The notes beneath the pieces were generated by a model. The model saw nothing but the letters and a program-made list of their open reading frames with translations. It had not been told where the DNA came from and searched no databases. A stretch of DNA of 64,000 nt. Origin: JABDMH01 sp965223025. GTDB lineage: Bacteria; Bacteroidota; Bacteroidia; Chitinophagales; Saprospiraceae. The stretch lies in contig CBDCVP010000022.1 of NCBI GenBank assembly GCA_965223025.1, positions 2,170,001-2,234,000 of the forward strand, in the 5' to 3' direction. Positions 1 through 8,992 of the stretch are shown here, piece by piece. The position numbers and the translations under genes were made by a program. Each line of letters begins with the position of its first letter. The first letter of the stretch is position 1.

Positions 1-2
1 AA

Positions 3-143
3 GCTCAGATGGATCAATCCAACCCCAAAGTCCAGGAGTGGGAACAGTTAATGGACCAGTTTCAACTCAGGCTGCCTAATACTCCCGAGGGCGGCAAGTG
101 GATCTTGATGGAAAAGATTTTTGACCTAGTAGAAAACGGTTGA
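3..143 (+). CDS. rhaM: L-rhamnose mutarotase, C-terminal part (cut by window edge)
   Basis: The frame is open from the window edge and stops at TGA 141-143, leaving 46 residues. The pattern NPKVQEWEQLM followed by EGGKWILMEKIF matches the C-terminal half of the L-rhamnose mutarotase (DUF718) family, which interconverts the anomers of L-rhamnose and related sugars in the cytoplasm. The N-terminal half lies outside the window, so the catalytic site cannot be checked. It converges on the hydroxypyruvate-isomerase-like gene 35 bases away. Assignment rests on a short tail. Confidence 0.68.
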   Translation, partial: AQMDQSNPKVQEWEQLMDQFQLRLPNTPEGGKWILMEKIFDLVENG

Positions 144-178
144 CACATTCGACTTCAAGGTCTGGCCTTTTTGACGGG

Positions 179-1096
179 TTAAAACATGTCCACCTTCTTA
201 TACGCTTCGATCAAAGCCATTTCACCCTCCTTACCCGGTTGCGCATTACCGTGTTCCATACCTAGGATGCCGTCATATTTTTTGGATTGAATGTGCTTAA
301 AAATGTTTTTGTAGTTGATTTCACCCGATGTGGGCTCATTTCTGCCAGGATTATCCCCGATTTGGAAGTAAGCGATTTCATCCCAGGCAGCATCAATATT
401 TGGAATGATATTGCCTTCCGTGATTTGTTGGTGATATATATCAAATAGGATCTTGCAGGCATCACTACCCACACCCTTGCAGAGAGCAAAACACTGTGGC
501 ACTTCTGTCAGAAACATGCCAGGGTGATTATAAAAGTTTAGGGGCTCGAGAACCATGACTAATCCATGAGGTTCCAAGATGTCACTGGCACGCTTCAATG
601 CTTCCATGACGTTTGCGGTTTGGAATCCCATATTTTTCTTGAGATCTACATGTCCTGGCACGACGGTCATCCAGGTCGCATTTACCCGCTTGGCGACCTC
701 GACACTACTGCTGATATCTTCGAGAAATTTTTTGCGCATGGCCTCGTCACCGCTGGCAAGATTGGGTTCCTTCCAAAATATCTGGTGAGCGACAAACACT
801 CCCATTTCGAGTCCCCGATCAGCCATGGTCTTGGCCATAGCCTCTTGCGTAGCCACCTCACGACGCTTCATGCTATTGTCTTCAAAAGCCCGAAAGCCCA
901 TATCTGCCATAAAATTGAGTTGGTCTACTGGATCCTCGCCCGCGTGGTGTTTAAACATACCCAGGTGTGGGGCATATTTCAATTGAAATTGATGGGATTC
1001 CATTGATTCATCTTTTGTCAATGACTTTAGATTTGATCCCACAATAGCGGAACTACCTAGAACCGTACCCTGTTGTATAAAGTGCCTTCTTTTCAC
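179..1096 (-). CDS. Hydroxypyruvate isomerase-like TIM-barrel protein with Tat-type leader
   Basis: The product has 305 residues and belongs to the xylose-isomerase-like TIM-barrel superfamily, closest in style to hydroxypyruvate isomerase. Candidate metal ligands are the Glu in VLEPLN (about residue 184), the Asp in LFDIYHQQ and the Glu in MEHGN near the C terminus. The N terminus MKRRHFIQQG with a small-residue stretch resembles a Tat leader, common in Bacteroidota and Planctomycetes relatives that act on sugars outside the cytoplasm. The start is GTG; no in-frame ATG lies just upstream. The start is 18 bases from the ApbE start, so the two genes share a divergent control region. The substrate is not known. 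Confidence 0.75.
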   Translation of the reverse strand: MKRRHFIQQGTVLGSSAIVGSNLKSLTKDESMESHQFQLKYAPHLGMFKHHAGEDPVDQLNFMADMGFRAFEDNSMKRREVATQEAMAKTMADRGLEMGVFVAHQIFWKEPNLASGDEAMRKKFLEDISSSVEVAKRVNATWMTVVPGHVDLKKNMGFQTANVMEALKRASDILEPHGLVMVLEPLNFYNHPGMFLTEVPQCFALCKGVGSDACKILFDIYHQQITEGNIIPNIDAAWDEIAYFQIGDNPGRNEPTSGEINYKNIFKHIQSKKYDGILGMEHGNAQPGKEGEMALIEAYKKVDMF

Positions 1097-1114
1097 AATA
1101 CGTCGATTTTTTTG

Positions 1115-2119
1115 ATGCGCTTCAATGTAGCAAATTTTCTAGGATTGTCGTGGGCATTCCTACTATTGAGCCCAGCGCTTTCAGCCCAGGATGATCTATT
1201 GAAGGTCTACTTTACCTCACCGCAGTTGGGAAGCAACCTGTCCATCACATGTTATTTACCCGATACCTCTCAAAAACAACCTTTGGCCGACATTTGTTGG
1301 GCGTTGGTGGACTCCCTCAATGATACTTTCTCTGACTATCTTGACTATAGTGAGGTTGCTATGTTGCGCCATGCGGAGTCCAATGTACCCATCCATATCA
1401 GTCGACCTCTTTATGATCTGATCGGCAAGTCTATGGAATTAAGCCATCTGACCCAAGGCGATTTTGATATCACCATTGGCAGTCTTACCAGGATGTGGCG
1501 TGAGCATCTGTCAGAGAGCCGAATTCCCTCAAAGGGTGTGGTGAGGCGGGCACGGAAAAAAGTAGATTATCGGGCGATGAGTTTAATCGATTCACTCCAG
1601 GCAGTGAAGCTGGAAAAAAGTGGTATCTCACTCGATTTCGGTGGCATCGCCAAGGGCTACATTGGTGACTGTTTGGCAGATCTACTGAGAAGGCATGATG
1701 TATATTCTTTCCTAATAGACATGGGTGGAGATCTGGTAGCTGGGGCACCACCTCCCGGCAGGTCACACTGGGAGATCAAAATCCCATGGTTAGGCAGTGT
1801 GATCCAAATAAAGCAAGCTGCGGTGGCTACCTCGGGGCCTGATTACCAGTTTTTTATTCACAATGGTAAGAAGTATACACACATTATAGATCCAGGTACA
1901 GGATGGGGTGTTTCGCATCCTTTTAGTACTACCATTGTAGCAACCTCCGGTTGGTTAGCAGATGGACTTGCCTCTGCAGCCGCCATCAGCCGGCCTGACT
2001 CATCTCTGGCGTTGATGAATGACCTTCCAGGCGTAGAATATATTTTTGGGAGGAAAGATCAGCTTTTTCGATCGACAAGATTTGAAGAATTAATAGCGAT
2101 AATTTCTAGAAAAAAGTAA
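1115..2119 (+). CDS. apbE: FAD:protein FMN transferase (ApbE family), exported
   Basis: The 334-residue product has an N-terminal hydrophobic signal ending near ALSAQD, then an ApbE domain. Family signatures are visible: DFGGIAKGYIGD, DMGGDLVAG and THIIDPGTGWGV. ApbE enzymes use FAD to attach FMN covalently to a Thr or Ser of target proteins such as NqrB/NqrC or other flavinylated redox proteins. ATG 1115 was preferred over the upstream in-frame codon at 1073 because the latter would overlap the divergent gene and lengthen the signal. It is followed after 10 bases by a YceI gene, suggesting one transcript. No flavinylation target is in the window. Confidence 0.88.
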   Translation: MRFNVANFLGLSWAFLLLSPALSAQDDLLKVYFTSPQLGSNLSITCYLPDTSQKQPLADICWALVDSLNDTFSDYLDYSEVAMLRHAESNVPIHISRPLYDLIGKSMELSHLTQGDFDITIGSLTRMWREHLSESRIPSKGVVRRARKKVDYRAMSLIDSLQAVKLEKSGISLDFGGIAKGYIGDCLADLLRRHDVYSFLIDMGGDLVAGAPPPGRSHWEIKIPWLGSVIQIKQAAVATSGPDYQFFIHNGKKYTHIIDPGTGWGVSHPFSTTIVATSGWLADGLASAAAISRPDSSLALMNDLPGVEYIFGRKDQLFRSTRFEELIAIISRKK

Positions 2120-2129
2120 CATTTGCATT

Positions 2130-2693
2130 ATGAAAAGCAGCACAAAGATTTTAGCATCACTATTATGCCTATTGGGCATCCTGGGGACTGTAGAGACTTC
2201 CACAGGTCAAGAGATCTACCAGATAGACACCTCAGAATCCAAGATTTGGGTAGAGGGATCATCCACGCTCAAGGATTGGACGGCGGTCGTTAATGACTGG
2301 GAAGGGACGATCACAACCACTGCCGAGGGAACAATTGAGTCGGTCGATATTTCTCTGATTGTCAAGAGCATGGAGGGTGGCAGAGGGCCGGACATGAATG
2401 CCAAGATTTTCAAAGCACTCAAGGATGAATCGCATCCCAAGATTACCTTCAAGGGTGCGGGTGCTTCAGCTACCGATGGTGCTGACCTGGCAGTCAAGGG
2501 CACCTTCGCTATGGCAGGTAAATCTAAGGATATTACAGTCGGAGCAACAGGATCCTTGGATCAAGGATTGAAGGGCAGCTATGCCTTAAAGTTATCCGAT
2601 TTTGACATAGACCCTCCCACTGCATTGTTTGGAGCCATTGTGACCTATGACGATGTGAAGATAGTATACGAGTTAACACTGATCAAGATATAA
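2130..2693 (+). CDS. YceI-family periplasmic protein
   Basis: This 187-residue protein has a signal peptide (hydrophobic stretch LLCLLGILG, cleavage near the Gln-Glu at residues 27-28) and a YceI-like lipocalin-fold domain. Family landmarks are the opening IDTSESKIWVEGSSTL, the central HPKITFKG and the later DITVGATG. YceI proteins bind long isoprenoid-type lipids in an eight-stranded barrel in the periplasm. It sits 10 bases after apbE and 10 bases before the SUMF1-like gene, so co-transcription is likely. A second YceI gene, a lipoprotein, lies at 55488. Confidence 0.85.
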   Translation: MKSSTKILASLLCLLGILGTVETSTGQEIYQIDTSESKIWVEGSSTLKDWTAVVNDWEGTITTTAEGTIESVDISLIVKSMEGGRGPDMNAKIFKALKDESHPKITFKGAGASATDGADLAVKGTFAMAGKSKDITVGATGSLDQGLKGSYALKLSDFDIDPPTALFGAIVTYDDVKIVYELTLIKI

Positions 2694-2703
2694 TTATCAT
2701 TTT

Positions 2704-3648
2704 ATGAGATATGTATTTGCCTTAGTATTTGTAGGTCTTTCATTTGCGCTGATCGGCCAAGAAAAGAAGGGATATGATCTAAATATCCCCAATTCCGATC
2801 AAAGCATCCCAATGGTAGAGATACCTGGAGGAACACTAACTTTTGGTGGTAAGAAATCCAAAGAACCCGACGAAGTACCCAGGGCAAAAGTTGAAGTGTC
2901 TCCTTTTCATATGAGTGCTATTGAGATCACCCACGATATCTTCATGGTATACAGAGATCCTGAGATAGACGTCGACGATGAAGGTAATCCCAGAGTCGAT
3001 GGAGTCACCAGGCCCAGCGCTCCCTATGAAGACCCTGTTTTTGGCATGGGTAAGTTTGGGTTTCCAGCTTCAGGTATGACTCAATTTGGTGCACTCCAGT
3101 TCTGTCGTTGGCTTTCAGAAAAGACAGGAGAGTTTTATCGACTGCCTACAGAAGCGGAGTGGGAGCATGCATGCAAAGCAGGAGAGCAGGATGCCCCGTA
3201 CTTTTTCGGAAAAAAGAAGAAGTTATTGTCTACCTACGCTTGGTTTGAAAAAAATAGTGAAGGTCGATTTCATAAGGTAGCTCAACTCAAGCCAAATCCC
3301 TGGGGGCTCTATGATATCCTGGGCAATGTCTCAGAGTGGACGCTAGATCACTATTATGCGGACGCATATACGCGTTTGGAGGCAAACACCAAGGATCCCT
3401 GGATAAAGCCTGCTGCCCTGCATCCGAGGACAGTGCGAGGTGGTAATTACCGGGATGGTGCCAACGAGCTCAGATCTGCCAACCGGTTAGAATCCACCTT
3501 GGATTGGAAAAAGCGCGATCCACAGATTCCCAAGAGCTTCTGGTGGAATACCGATTCACCCTTTGTGGGATTTCGAATAGTCAAGCCAGTAAAGCAACCC
3601 AGCAAGGAAGAACAAAATGCATTCTGGGCTTTAGTTCTAGGTGGATAA
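2704..3648 (+). CDS. SUMF1/FGE-fold secreted protein lacking the catalytic cysteines
   Basis: The product has 314 residues with a signal peptide and a formylglycine-generating-enzyme-sulfatase fold. Landmarks are VEIPGGTLTFGG, YRLPTEAEWEHACKAG, NPWGLYDILGNVSEWT and the closing RGGNYRDGANELRSANR and FVGFRIVKP. True formylglycine-generating enzymes carry two copper-binding Cys residues just after the RGG motif; here that stretch has none. It therefore belongs to the wider SUMF1-like family and is unlikely to activate the sulfatase at 24.6 kb. It is the third gene of the apbE run. Confidence 0.82.
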   Translation: MRYVFALVFVGLSFALIGQEKKGYDLNIPNSDQSIPMVEIPGGTLTFGGKKSKEPDEVPRAKVEVSPFHMSAIEITHDIFMVYRDPEIDVDDEGNPRVDGVTRPSAPYEDPVFGMGKFGFPASGMTQFGALQFCRWLSEKTGEFYRLPTEAEWEHACKAGEQDAPYFFGKKKKLLSTYAWFEKNSEGRFHKVAQLKPNPWGLYDILGNVSEWTLDHYYADAYTRLEANTKDPWIKPAALHPRTVRGGNYRDGANELRSANRLESTLDWKKRDPQIPKSFWWNTDSPFVGFRIVKPVKQPSKEEQNAFWALVLGG

Positions 3649-3699
3649 TTTGTAAATTGGTTGCCCTTCACAAATATTTAGTAATTGAAAGAATTGATT

Positions 3700-5016
3700 A
3701 TGGAAAACAGAAATGCCTTCAAAAGACGTGAATTCGTAAAAAAATCAACTTTAGCTGCCGGTGCGTTTGTGGCGGCACCTTTAGTATCCAAAGGCTATGG
3801 ATTTCAAAACAGTGTAGCCGACGAAATAAAAGTGGCCGTTGTGGGATGTGGTGGTCGAGGATCTGGAGCAGCTACACAAGCGTTGAAGACCAAGGCGAAT
3901 GTGAAGTTGGTCGCCATGGCCGATGCTTTCGAAGATCGACTGGAGAAGAGCCTTAAGAGCATTAAGGAGGCTGTTGGTATGGAAAGAATCGATGTGCCAA
4001 AAGAACGTCGATTTGTAGGTTTTGATGGATATAAGAAAGCCATCGAACTTTGTGACGTCATTATTCTCACCACACCGCCAGCCTTCAGACCAATGCATTT
4101 TGCAGAAGCCGTAAAGCATAATAAACACGTGTTTATGGAGAAGCCGGTGGCTACAGATGCGGTTGGCATCAGAAGTGTGTTGAAAACAGCTGAAGAAGCC
4201 AAGTTGAAGAAACTCAATGTAGTGGTGGGCCTACAAAGACACTACCAAACGAAGTACCGTGAGATGATGGCTGATATCCACAAAGGCAAAATCGGGGACA
4301 TTACCTCTGGCCAAGTATACTGGAATGGTGGGGGTGTATGGGTAAGACCTAGGGAAGCTGCCCAAACTGAAATGGAGTACCAAATGAGGAATTGGTATTA
4401 CTTTACTTGGCTATGCGGTGATCACATTGTAGAACAGCATATTCACAACCTCGATGTGATGAACTGGGCCAAGAAAGGATACCCCGTTCGTGCCCAGGGA
4501 ATGGGTGGCCGGGAAGTGAGAAAGGGTCCAGACCATGGAGAGATTTTCGATCATCATTTTGTGGAGTTCCACTATGCAGATGGTACCATCATGAACAGTC
4601 AATGCCGACATATTAAGAATTGCTGGAACAAAGTAAGTGAGACCTTAATTGGCACCAAAGGTAAAGCTGATTTCGGTGAGGCAACACTGATCTCTCACAA
4701 AGGTAAAGTCATCCTCAAGCACGACGATAGCAATGATCCCAATCCTTATCAAGTAGAGCATGATGAGCTTTTTGCCGCCATCACCAATGGTGAGTATAAA
4801 TATGCCGATGCTGAGAATGGGGCCAGAAGCACCATGACTTCGATCCTAGGTCGGATGGCAACCTATAGCGGAAAGATGATCACCTGGGATGAAGCCATCA
4901 AGTCAGATATCAATCTGTTGCCAGATGAGTGGGGTTGGGATGTGGATCCTAAGACAATGCCAGATGGGCATGGTCAGTACAAGGTCGCGGTACCCGGTAG
5001 CACAATGGCCGTGTAA
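3700..5016 (+). CDS. Gfo/Idh/MocA-family oxidoreductase with Tat leader
   Basis: The 438-residue product begins with a Tat-type leader (KRREFVKKS followed by an Ala-rich core), then a Rossmann NAD-binding motif VAVVGCGGRGSGAA and the family motif FMEKPVATD that carries the catalytic-site Lys. The C-terminal half has the alpha/beta substrate domain with HIHNLDVMNW. These enzymes oxidise or reduce sugars and inositols; exported forms are common in glycan catabolism. ATG 3700 was chosen over TTG 3685 because it starts directly before the twin-arginine region. Its stop abuts the ATG of the next gene, indicating translational coupling. Confidence 0.88.
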   Translation: MENRNAFKRREFVKKSTLAAGAFVAAPLVSKGYGFQNSVADEIKVAVVGCGGRGSGAATQALKTKANVKLVAMADAFEDRLEKSLKSIKEAVGMERIDVPKERRFVGFDGYKKAIELCDVIILTTPPAFRPMHFAEAVKHNKHVFMEKPVATDAVGIRSVLKTAEEAKLKKLNVVVGLQRHYQTKYREMMADIHKGKIGDITSGQVYWNGGGVWVRPREAAQTEMEYQMRNWYYFTWLCGDHIVEQHIHNLDVMNWAKKGYPVRAQGMGGREVRKGPDHGEIFDHHFVEFHYADGTIMNSQCRHIKNCWNKVSETLIGTKGKADFGEATLISHKGKVILKHDDSNDPNPYQVEHDELFAAITNGEYKYADAENGARSTMTSILGRMATYSGKMITWDEAIKSDINLLPDEWGWDVDPKTMPDGHGQYKVAVPGSTMAV

Positions 5017-7128
5017 ATGACGTGGCCAAAAGACTGGTTTTCATTTCTTTTCCTGTTGTTGGGGGCGTCATCGGTATTTGCTGAAGTCCGGCTTCCGTCC
5101 GTGTTGGCCGATCACATGGTTCTCCAGCGTAACAGTACGGTAAGACTGTGGGGATGGTCTGGTCCATCAGAGAATCTCCAGATCACGCCTTCCTGGGATA
5201 GCCATACCTATGATATCAAAGCTGACCGCAATGCTCGATGGGAGGTCACGATACCCACCCCAGAGGCAGGAGGACCCTTTGAGATTGTTTTTAAGGCCTC
5301 GAATACCATTACCATCAGTGATGTGCTGGTCGGTGAAGTTTGGGTCTGCTCTGGGCAATCAAATATGGAATGGTCGGCAGAACACGGATACGATCGAGCT
5401 GAAGAAGAAGTAGCAGCAGCCAATCATCCATCGATCAGGCTTTTCAAGATACCAAAAACAACCGCACAGTATCCCCAGGATGACTGTGTGGGCACCTGGA
5501 AGGTTTGTTCTCCTGCCAGCATTCGTGATTTTAGTGCAGTGGCTTACTTTTTTGGGCGGCATCTTCAGCATGAGTTGGAAGATATACCTATCGGCTTAAT
5601 TCAAGCTGCATGGGGAGGAACGGCAGCTGAAGTGTGGACTCCGGAGCATCTGATCGAGTCTGATCCCGATTTCAAACACTGGGATGAAGTGCTGTACAAG
5701 GCAGATGGCTGGCCACGTAGACCAGCTAGTGCATACAATGGCATGATTCATCCGATCATTCCATTCAAGGTCAGTGGAGTTATTTGGTATCAAGGTGAAT
5801 CAAACACCCAAAATCCAATAGTGTATCGTAGACTCCTTCCCACGATGATTCAAAGTTGGAGGGACGCTTGGGACTTTCCTTTGCCATTCTATTTTGTGCA
5901 AATAGCACCTTATCGCTATGACAGTTCGTTATCAGGGGCCCTAGTGAGGGAGTCCCAGCTGCAAACAATGCGAAAAGTGCCCAACACTGGCATGGTGGTG
6001 ATCAGTGACGTTGGTAATATCTACGATATTCATCCGAGAAATAAGCAGGATGTTGGCAAGAGGTTGGCTGATTGGGCGCTGGCTAGGACCTATGGCAGAG
6101 AGGGGATCGCCTTCTCCGGACCTCTCTATAGGGAGCACAAGGTAGAAGAGGATGGTGTTAGAATATATTTCGACTATGCCGAGGAGGGCCTGTTGGCAGA
6201 CGGCCCGCTAACAGACTTTGAAATTGCAGGGGCAGATAAGATCTTTTTCCCTGCGAAAGCAAGGATCGAGGGCAGTGAGGTTGTGATCAGTGCACCATAT
6301 GTGTTAAATCCACAAGCGGTGCGGTTTGGATTCACTAATACAGCTACTCCCAATTTATTCAATCAGCACGGACTACCGGCTTCTTCATTTCGTACCGACG
6401 ATTGGCCATTATTGGTCAAGGATGTGGCAATTAGTATCGCTTACAAGAAGGATGCTGAGGCTTATCTGGTTACACTGACCGCTGATGAAGATGTATCTGA
6501 GATCTTGTATACGACCAATGGTGATCCTCCTGGTCTCTTCGGGCTCACTTATCGACAGCCTTTTTACATAGATGGTGAGTGCACCGTCAGGGCACAGGCC
6601 TTTACTGATGGTCGAGCGTCAGATTCACAAATGGAACGAAAGATCATGCTTGACAAAGCCACTTTCAAGCCCATCAAGTATGATCAGCCGTTTGACCAAA
6701 GCCGATCAGCAGGTGGTGATATGGCATTGATAGATGGCATCAACGGTGGCAAAACCTTTGATGATGGCAAATGGCAAGGATTTTATGGCAATGATCTTAG
6801 GGTGGTGCTTGATTTTGGTCGGCGTATCGAGATTTCCGGTATCAAGCTTACAGCCCTGAAGCATCAGGATGCTGGTATATTCTTACCCAACAAGGTACTT
6901 TTTGAAGTTTCTAATGACGGCAAGCGATTTATTGAGATCTACCGCAAGCCTCTGTTTCATGCCAAAGATGACAAAGTTGAGATAGCACCTTATGATTTCA
7001 GGTTTAATAAACCCAGAAAATCTCAGTACGTCAGAATCAGTGCTGAAAATGTGGGCGAGCATCCGGCATGGCACCCAAATGCCGGAGAGAAAGCATGGCT
7101 AATGGTGGATGAGATCGCGATCGAGTGA
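5017..7128 (+). CDS. Sialate O-acetylesterase-like secreted SGNH hydrolase with C-terminal accessory domains
   Basis: The 703-residue product has a signal peptide (FLFLLLGASSVFA), an N-terminal beta domain starting LPSVLADHMVLQR, and an SGNH/SASA esterase domain. The nucleophile Ser lies in VCSGQSNMEW (near residue 117) and the catalytic Asp-His pair in YDIHPRNKQ. After about residue 460 comes a chitobiase-like C-terminal domain (ILYTTNGDPP), then a discoidin-like region to the end. The family removes O-acetyl groups from sialic acids or plant and algal polysaccharides. It starts one base after the oxidoreductase stop and ends the co-directional run. Confidence 0.87.
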   Translation: MTWPKDWFSFLFLLLGASSVFAEVRLPSVLADHMVLQRNSTVRLWGWSGPSENLQITPSWDSHTYDIKADRNARWEVTIPTPEAGGPFEIVFKASNTITISDVLVGEVWVCSGQSNMEWSAEHGYDRAEEEVAAANHPSIRLFKIPKTTAQYPQDDCVGTWKVCSPASIRDFSAVAYFFGRHLQHELEDIPIGLIQAAWGGTAAEVWTPEHLIESDPDFKHWDEVLYKADGWPRRPASAYNGMIHPIIPFKVSGVIWYQGESNTQNPIVYRRLLPTMIQSWRDAWDFPLPFYFVQIAPYRYDSSLSGALVRESQLQTMRKVPNTGMVVISDVGNIYDIHPRNKQDVGKRLADWALARTYGREGIAFSGPLYREHKVEEDGVRIYFDYAEEGLLADGPLTDFEIAGADKIFFPAKARIEGSEVVISAPYVLNPQAVRFGFTNTATPNLFNQHGLPASSFRTDDWPLLVKDVAISIAYKKDAEAYLVTLTADEDVSEILYTTNGDPPGLFGLTYRQPFYIDGECTVRAQAFTDGRASDSQMERKIMLDKATFKPIKYDQPFDQSRSAGGDMALIDGINGGKTFDDGKWQGFYGNDLRVVLDFGRRIEISGIKLTALKHQDAGIFLPNKVLFEVSNDGKRFIEIYRKPLFHAKDDKVEIAPYDFRFNKPRKSQYVRISAENVGEHPAWHPNAGEKAWLMVDEIAIE

Positions 7129-7142
7129 AAAAATATAGCGAT

Positions 7143-8822
7143 TTAGGTCTTGCTTTTCTCCTGCTCCTCTTCCTTCAATTTCCGCCTTAAGATCTTACCC
7201 ACATTGGTCTTGGGTAGATCTTTGCGAAACTCAATATCGCGAGGTCGCTTATATCCGGTTAGATTTTCTTTGCAGTGTGCTTCCAACTCCTCAGCTGTCA
7301 ATGATTTGTCTTTTTTCACTACAAATATTTTGACTGCCTCCGTCGACCGGTCATCCGGTACACCAATGGCAGCAACCTCCAGCACCTTGGGATGAGTGAC
7401 TACAACATCCTCTATTTCATTGGGATAGACATTGAAGCCCGATACCAGGATCATGTCTTTTTTGCGATCTACAATCCTAAAAAATCCATCGGCATCCATC
7501 GATCCAATATCACCGGTGCTCATCCAGCCATCTTGTAAGCATTTTTCAGTTTCATCTGGCCGATTGTAATATCCTTTCATCACTTGTGGACCCTTCACTT
7601 GCAACTCACCCACCTGCTCAATGCCCAGTACTTGTCCGTCCTCATCTACTACCCTCATGTCCGTGGAAGGGACGGGCAGACCAATGGTACCAGGCCGAGC
7701 AGTTCCATCCAGTGGATTTACACAGGCTACTGGGCTGGTTTCGGTCATACCATATCCCTCGGTAAGTTGGCAACCCGTCACCTGCTGCCACTCGCGAGCC
7801 ACCGATTGTTGCAGCGCCATGCCACCGGCTACTGTGATCTTTAATGGAGAAAAATCCAACTTCAGAAACTCCTTATTGTTGAGCAGCGCATTGTATAGTG
7901 TATTTACTCCGGTCATCGTTGAGATGGGGTATTTTTTGAAGGCGGAGATCAAAGTATCCAGATCACGCGCATTGGTGATCAATACATTTTTAGCTCCTAA
8001 GCTAAAGAGTGCCAGGCAATTGACCGTAAAGGCAAAGATATGATACAGTGGAAGGGGACAGATGATGGTTTCCTTGCCATCTTCTAGAAAAGGCATCATG
8101 ATTGCCCTGACCTGCTGCATGTTGGCAATCAGGTTCTTATTTGTCAACATGGCGCCTTTAGATACACCCGTCGTACCCCCCGTATATTGTAAAATCACGG
8201 CATCATCAGGTCCCGATTCAAACGACTTGATGGAAAATCTAGCACCTTGGGTAAGGGCTTCGCCAAGAGTGACCGCATTGGGAATATTGTACTTAGGCAC
8301 CATCTTCTTGATGCGTCGCACGACAAAGTTTACCACCTGTCTCTTGCCAAAACCCAGCAGTTCTCCAATGCTGGTAGTGATGACGATTTTGATGGCAGTA
8401 TCACCGATGATTTTTTCCAGATTGGCGGCAAAGTTTTCAGCGATCACTACGGCTTTACAGCCAGAGTCGGTGAACTGGTGCTTCATCTCCCTAGGAGTGT
8501 ACAGCGGGTTGGTATTCACTACAATCAGACCAGCTCTTAGGGCACCAAATAGGGCAATGGGGTATTGCAATAAGTTGGGCATCATCAAGGCAATCTTATC
8601 ACCGGGTTCCAAACCTCTGCTATGTAAGTAGGCCGCAAAACTCTTCGATTTCTTATCCACCTCAGCAAAAGTCATGGACTTATCCATACAGACGAAGGCC
8701 GTTTGTTTGGCATATTTTTCGAGGGTTTTCTCAAAGAAGGTGACTAGATTGGTATAAATATCCGGATCTACATTCGCTGGGACTCCACTGGGATAATTCT
8801 TGAGCCAAGGTCTTTCTTCCAT
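7143..8822 (-). CDS. fadD: Long-chain acyl-CoA synthetase
   Basis: This 559-residue protein is an AMP-forming acyl-CoA synthetase of FadD length. The ATP-binding motif is YTGGTTGVSKGAML, the linker motif EGYGMTETSPV, and the C-terminal block GWMSTGDIGSMDADGFFRIVDRKKD leads to the catalytic Lys region KTNVGKILRRKL. It activates fatty acids to acyl-CoA at the inner membrane. It has no signal peptide. It converges on the esterase gene with 14 bases between stops and is separated from the aminotransferase gene by 170 bases. Confidence 0.92.
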   Translation of the reverse strand: MEERPWLKNYPSGVPANVDPDIYTNLVTFFEKTLEKYAKQTAFVCMDKSMTFAEVDKKSKSFAAYLHSRGLEPGDKIALMMPNLLQYPIALFGALRAGLIVVNTNPLYTPREMKHQFTDSGCKAVVIAENFAANLEKIIGDTAIKIVITTSIGELLGFGKRQVVNFVVRRIKKMVPKYNIPNAVTLGEALTQGARFSIKSFESGPDDAVILQYTGGTTGVSKGAMLTNKNLIANMQQVRAIMMPFLEDGKETIICPLPLYHIFAFTVNCLALFSLGAKNVLITNARDLDTLISAFKKYPISTMTGVNTLYNALLNNKEFLKLDFSPLKITVAGGMALQQSVAREWQQVTGCQLTEGYGMTETSPVACVNPLDGTARPGTIGLPVPSTDMRVVDEDGQVLGIEQVGELQVKGPQVMKGYYNRPDETEKCLQDGWMSTGDIGSMDADGFFRIVDRKKDMILVSGFNVYPNEIEDVVVTHPKVLEVAAIGVPDDRSTEAVKIFVVKKDKSLTAEELEAHCKENLTGYKRPRDIEFRKDLPKTNVGKILRRKLKEEEQEKSKT

Positions 8823-8992
8823 AATAGCTGTTCGTTTGTACTAATTACACTTCACAAATACACTAAGGCCCATCCTTAGATTGAAACTCCAAAGGCCATT
8901 TTCGGGAATGAATCTTAGAAAGGTACATTCCCTGTCAAAATAAGACTTTTTCTCGGGTTTCCTTATCCCCTCCTCGGTCCTGTCAATGGCCG

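Noticed and set aside
566..1006. Plus-strand frame of 146 codons
   Set aside because: Antisense shadow of the hydroxypyruvate-isomerase-like gene.
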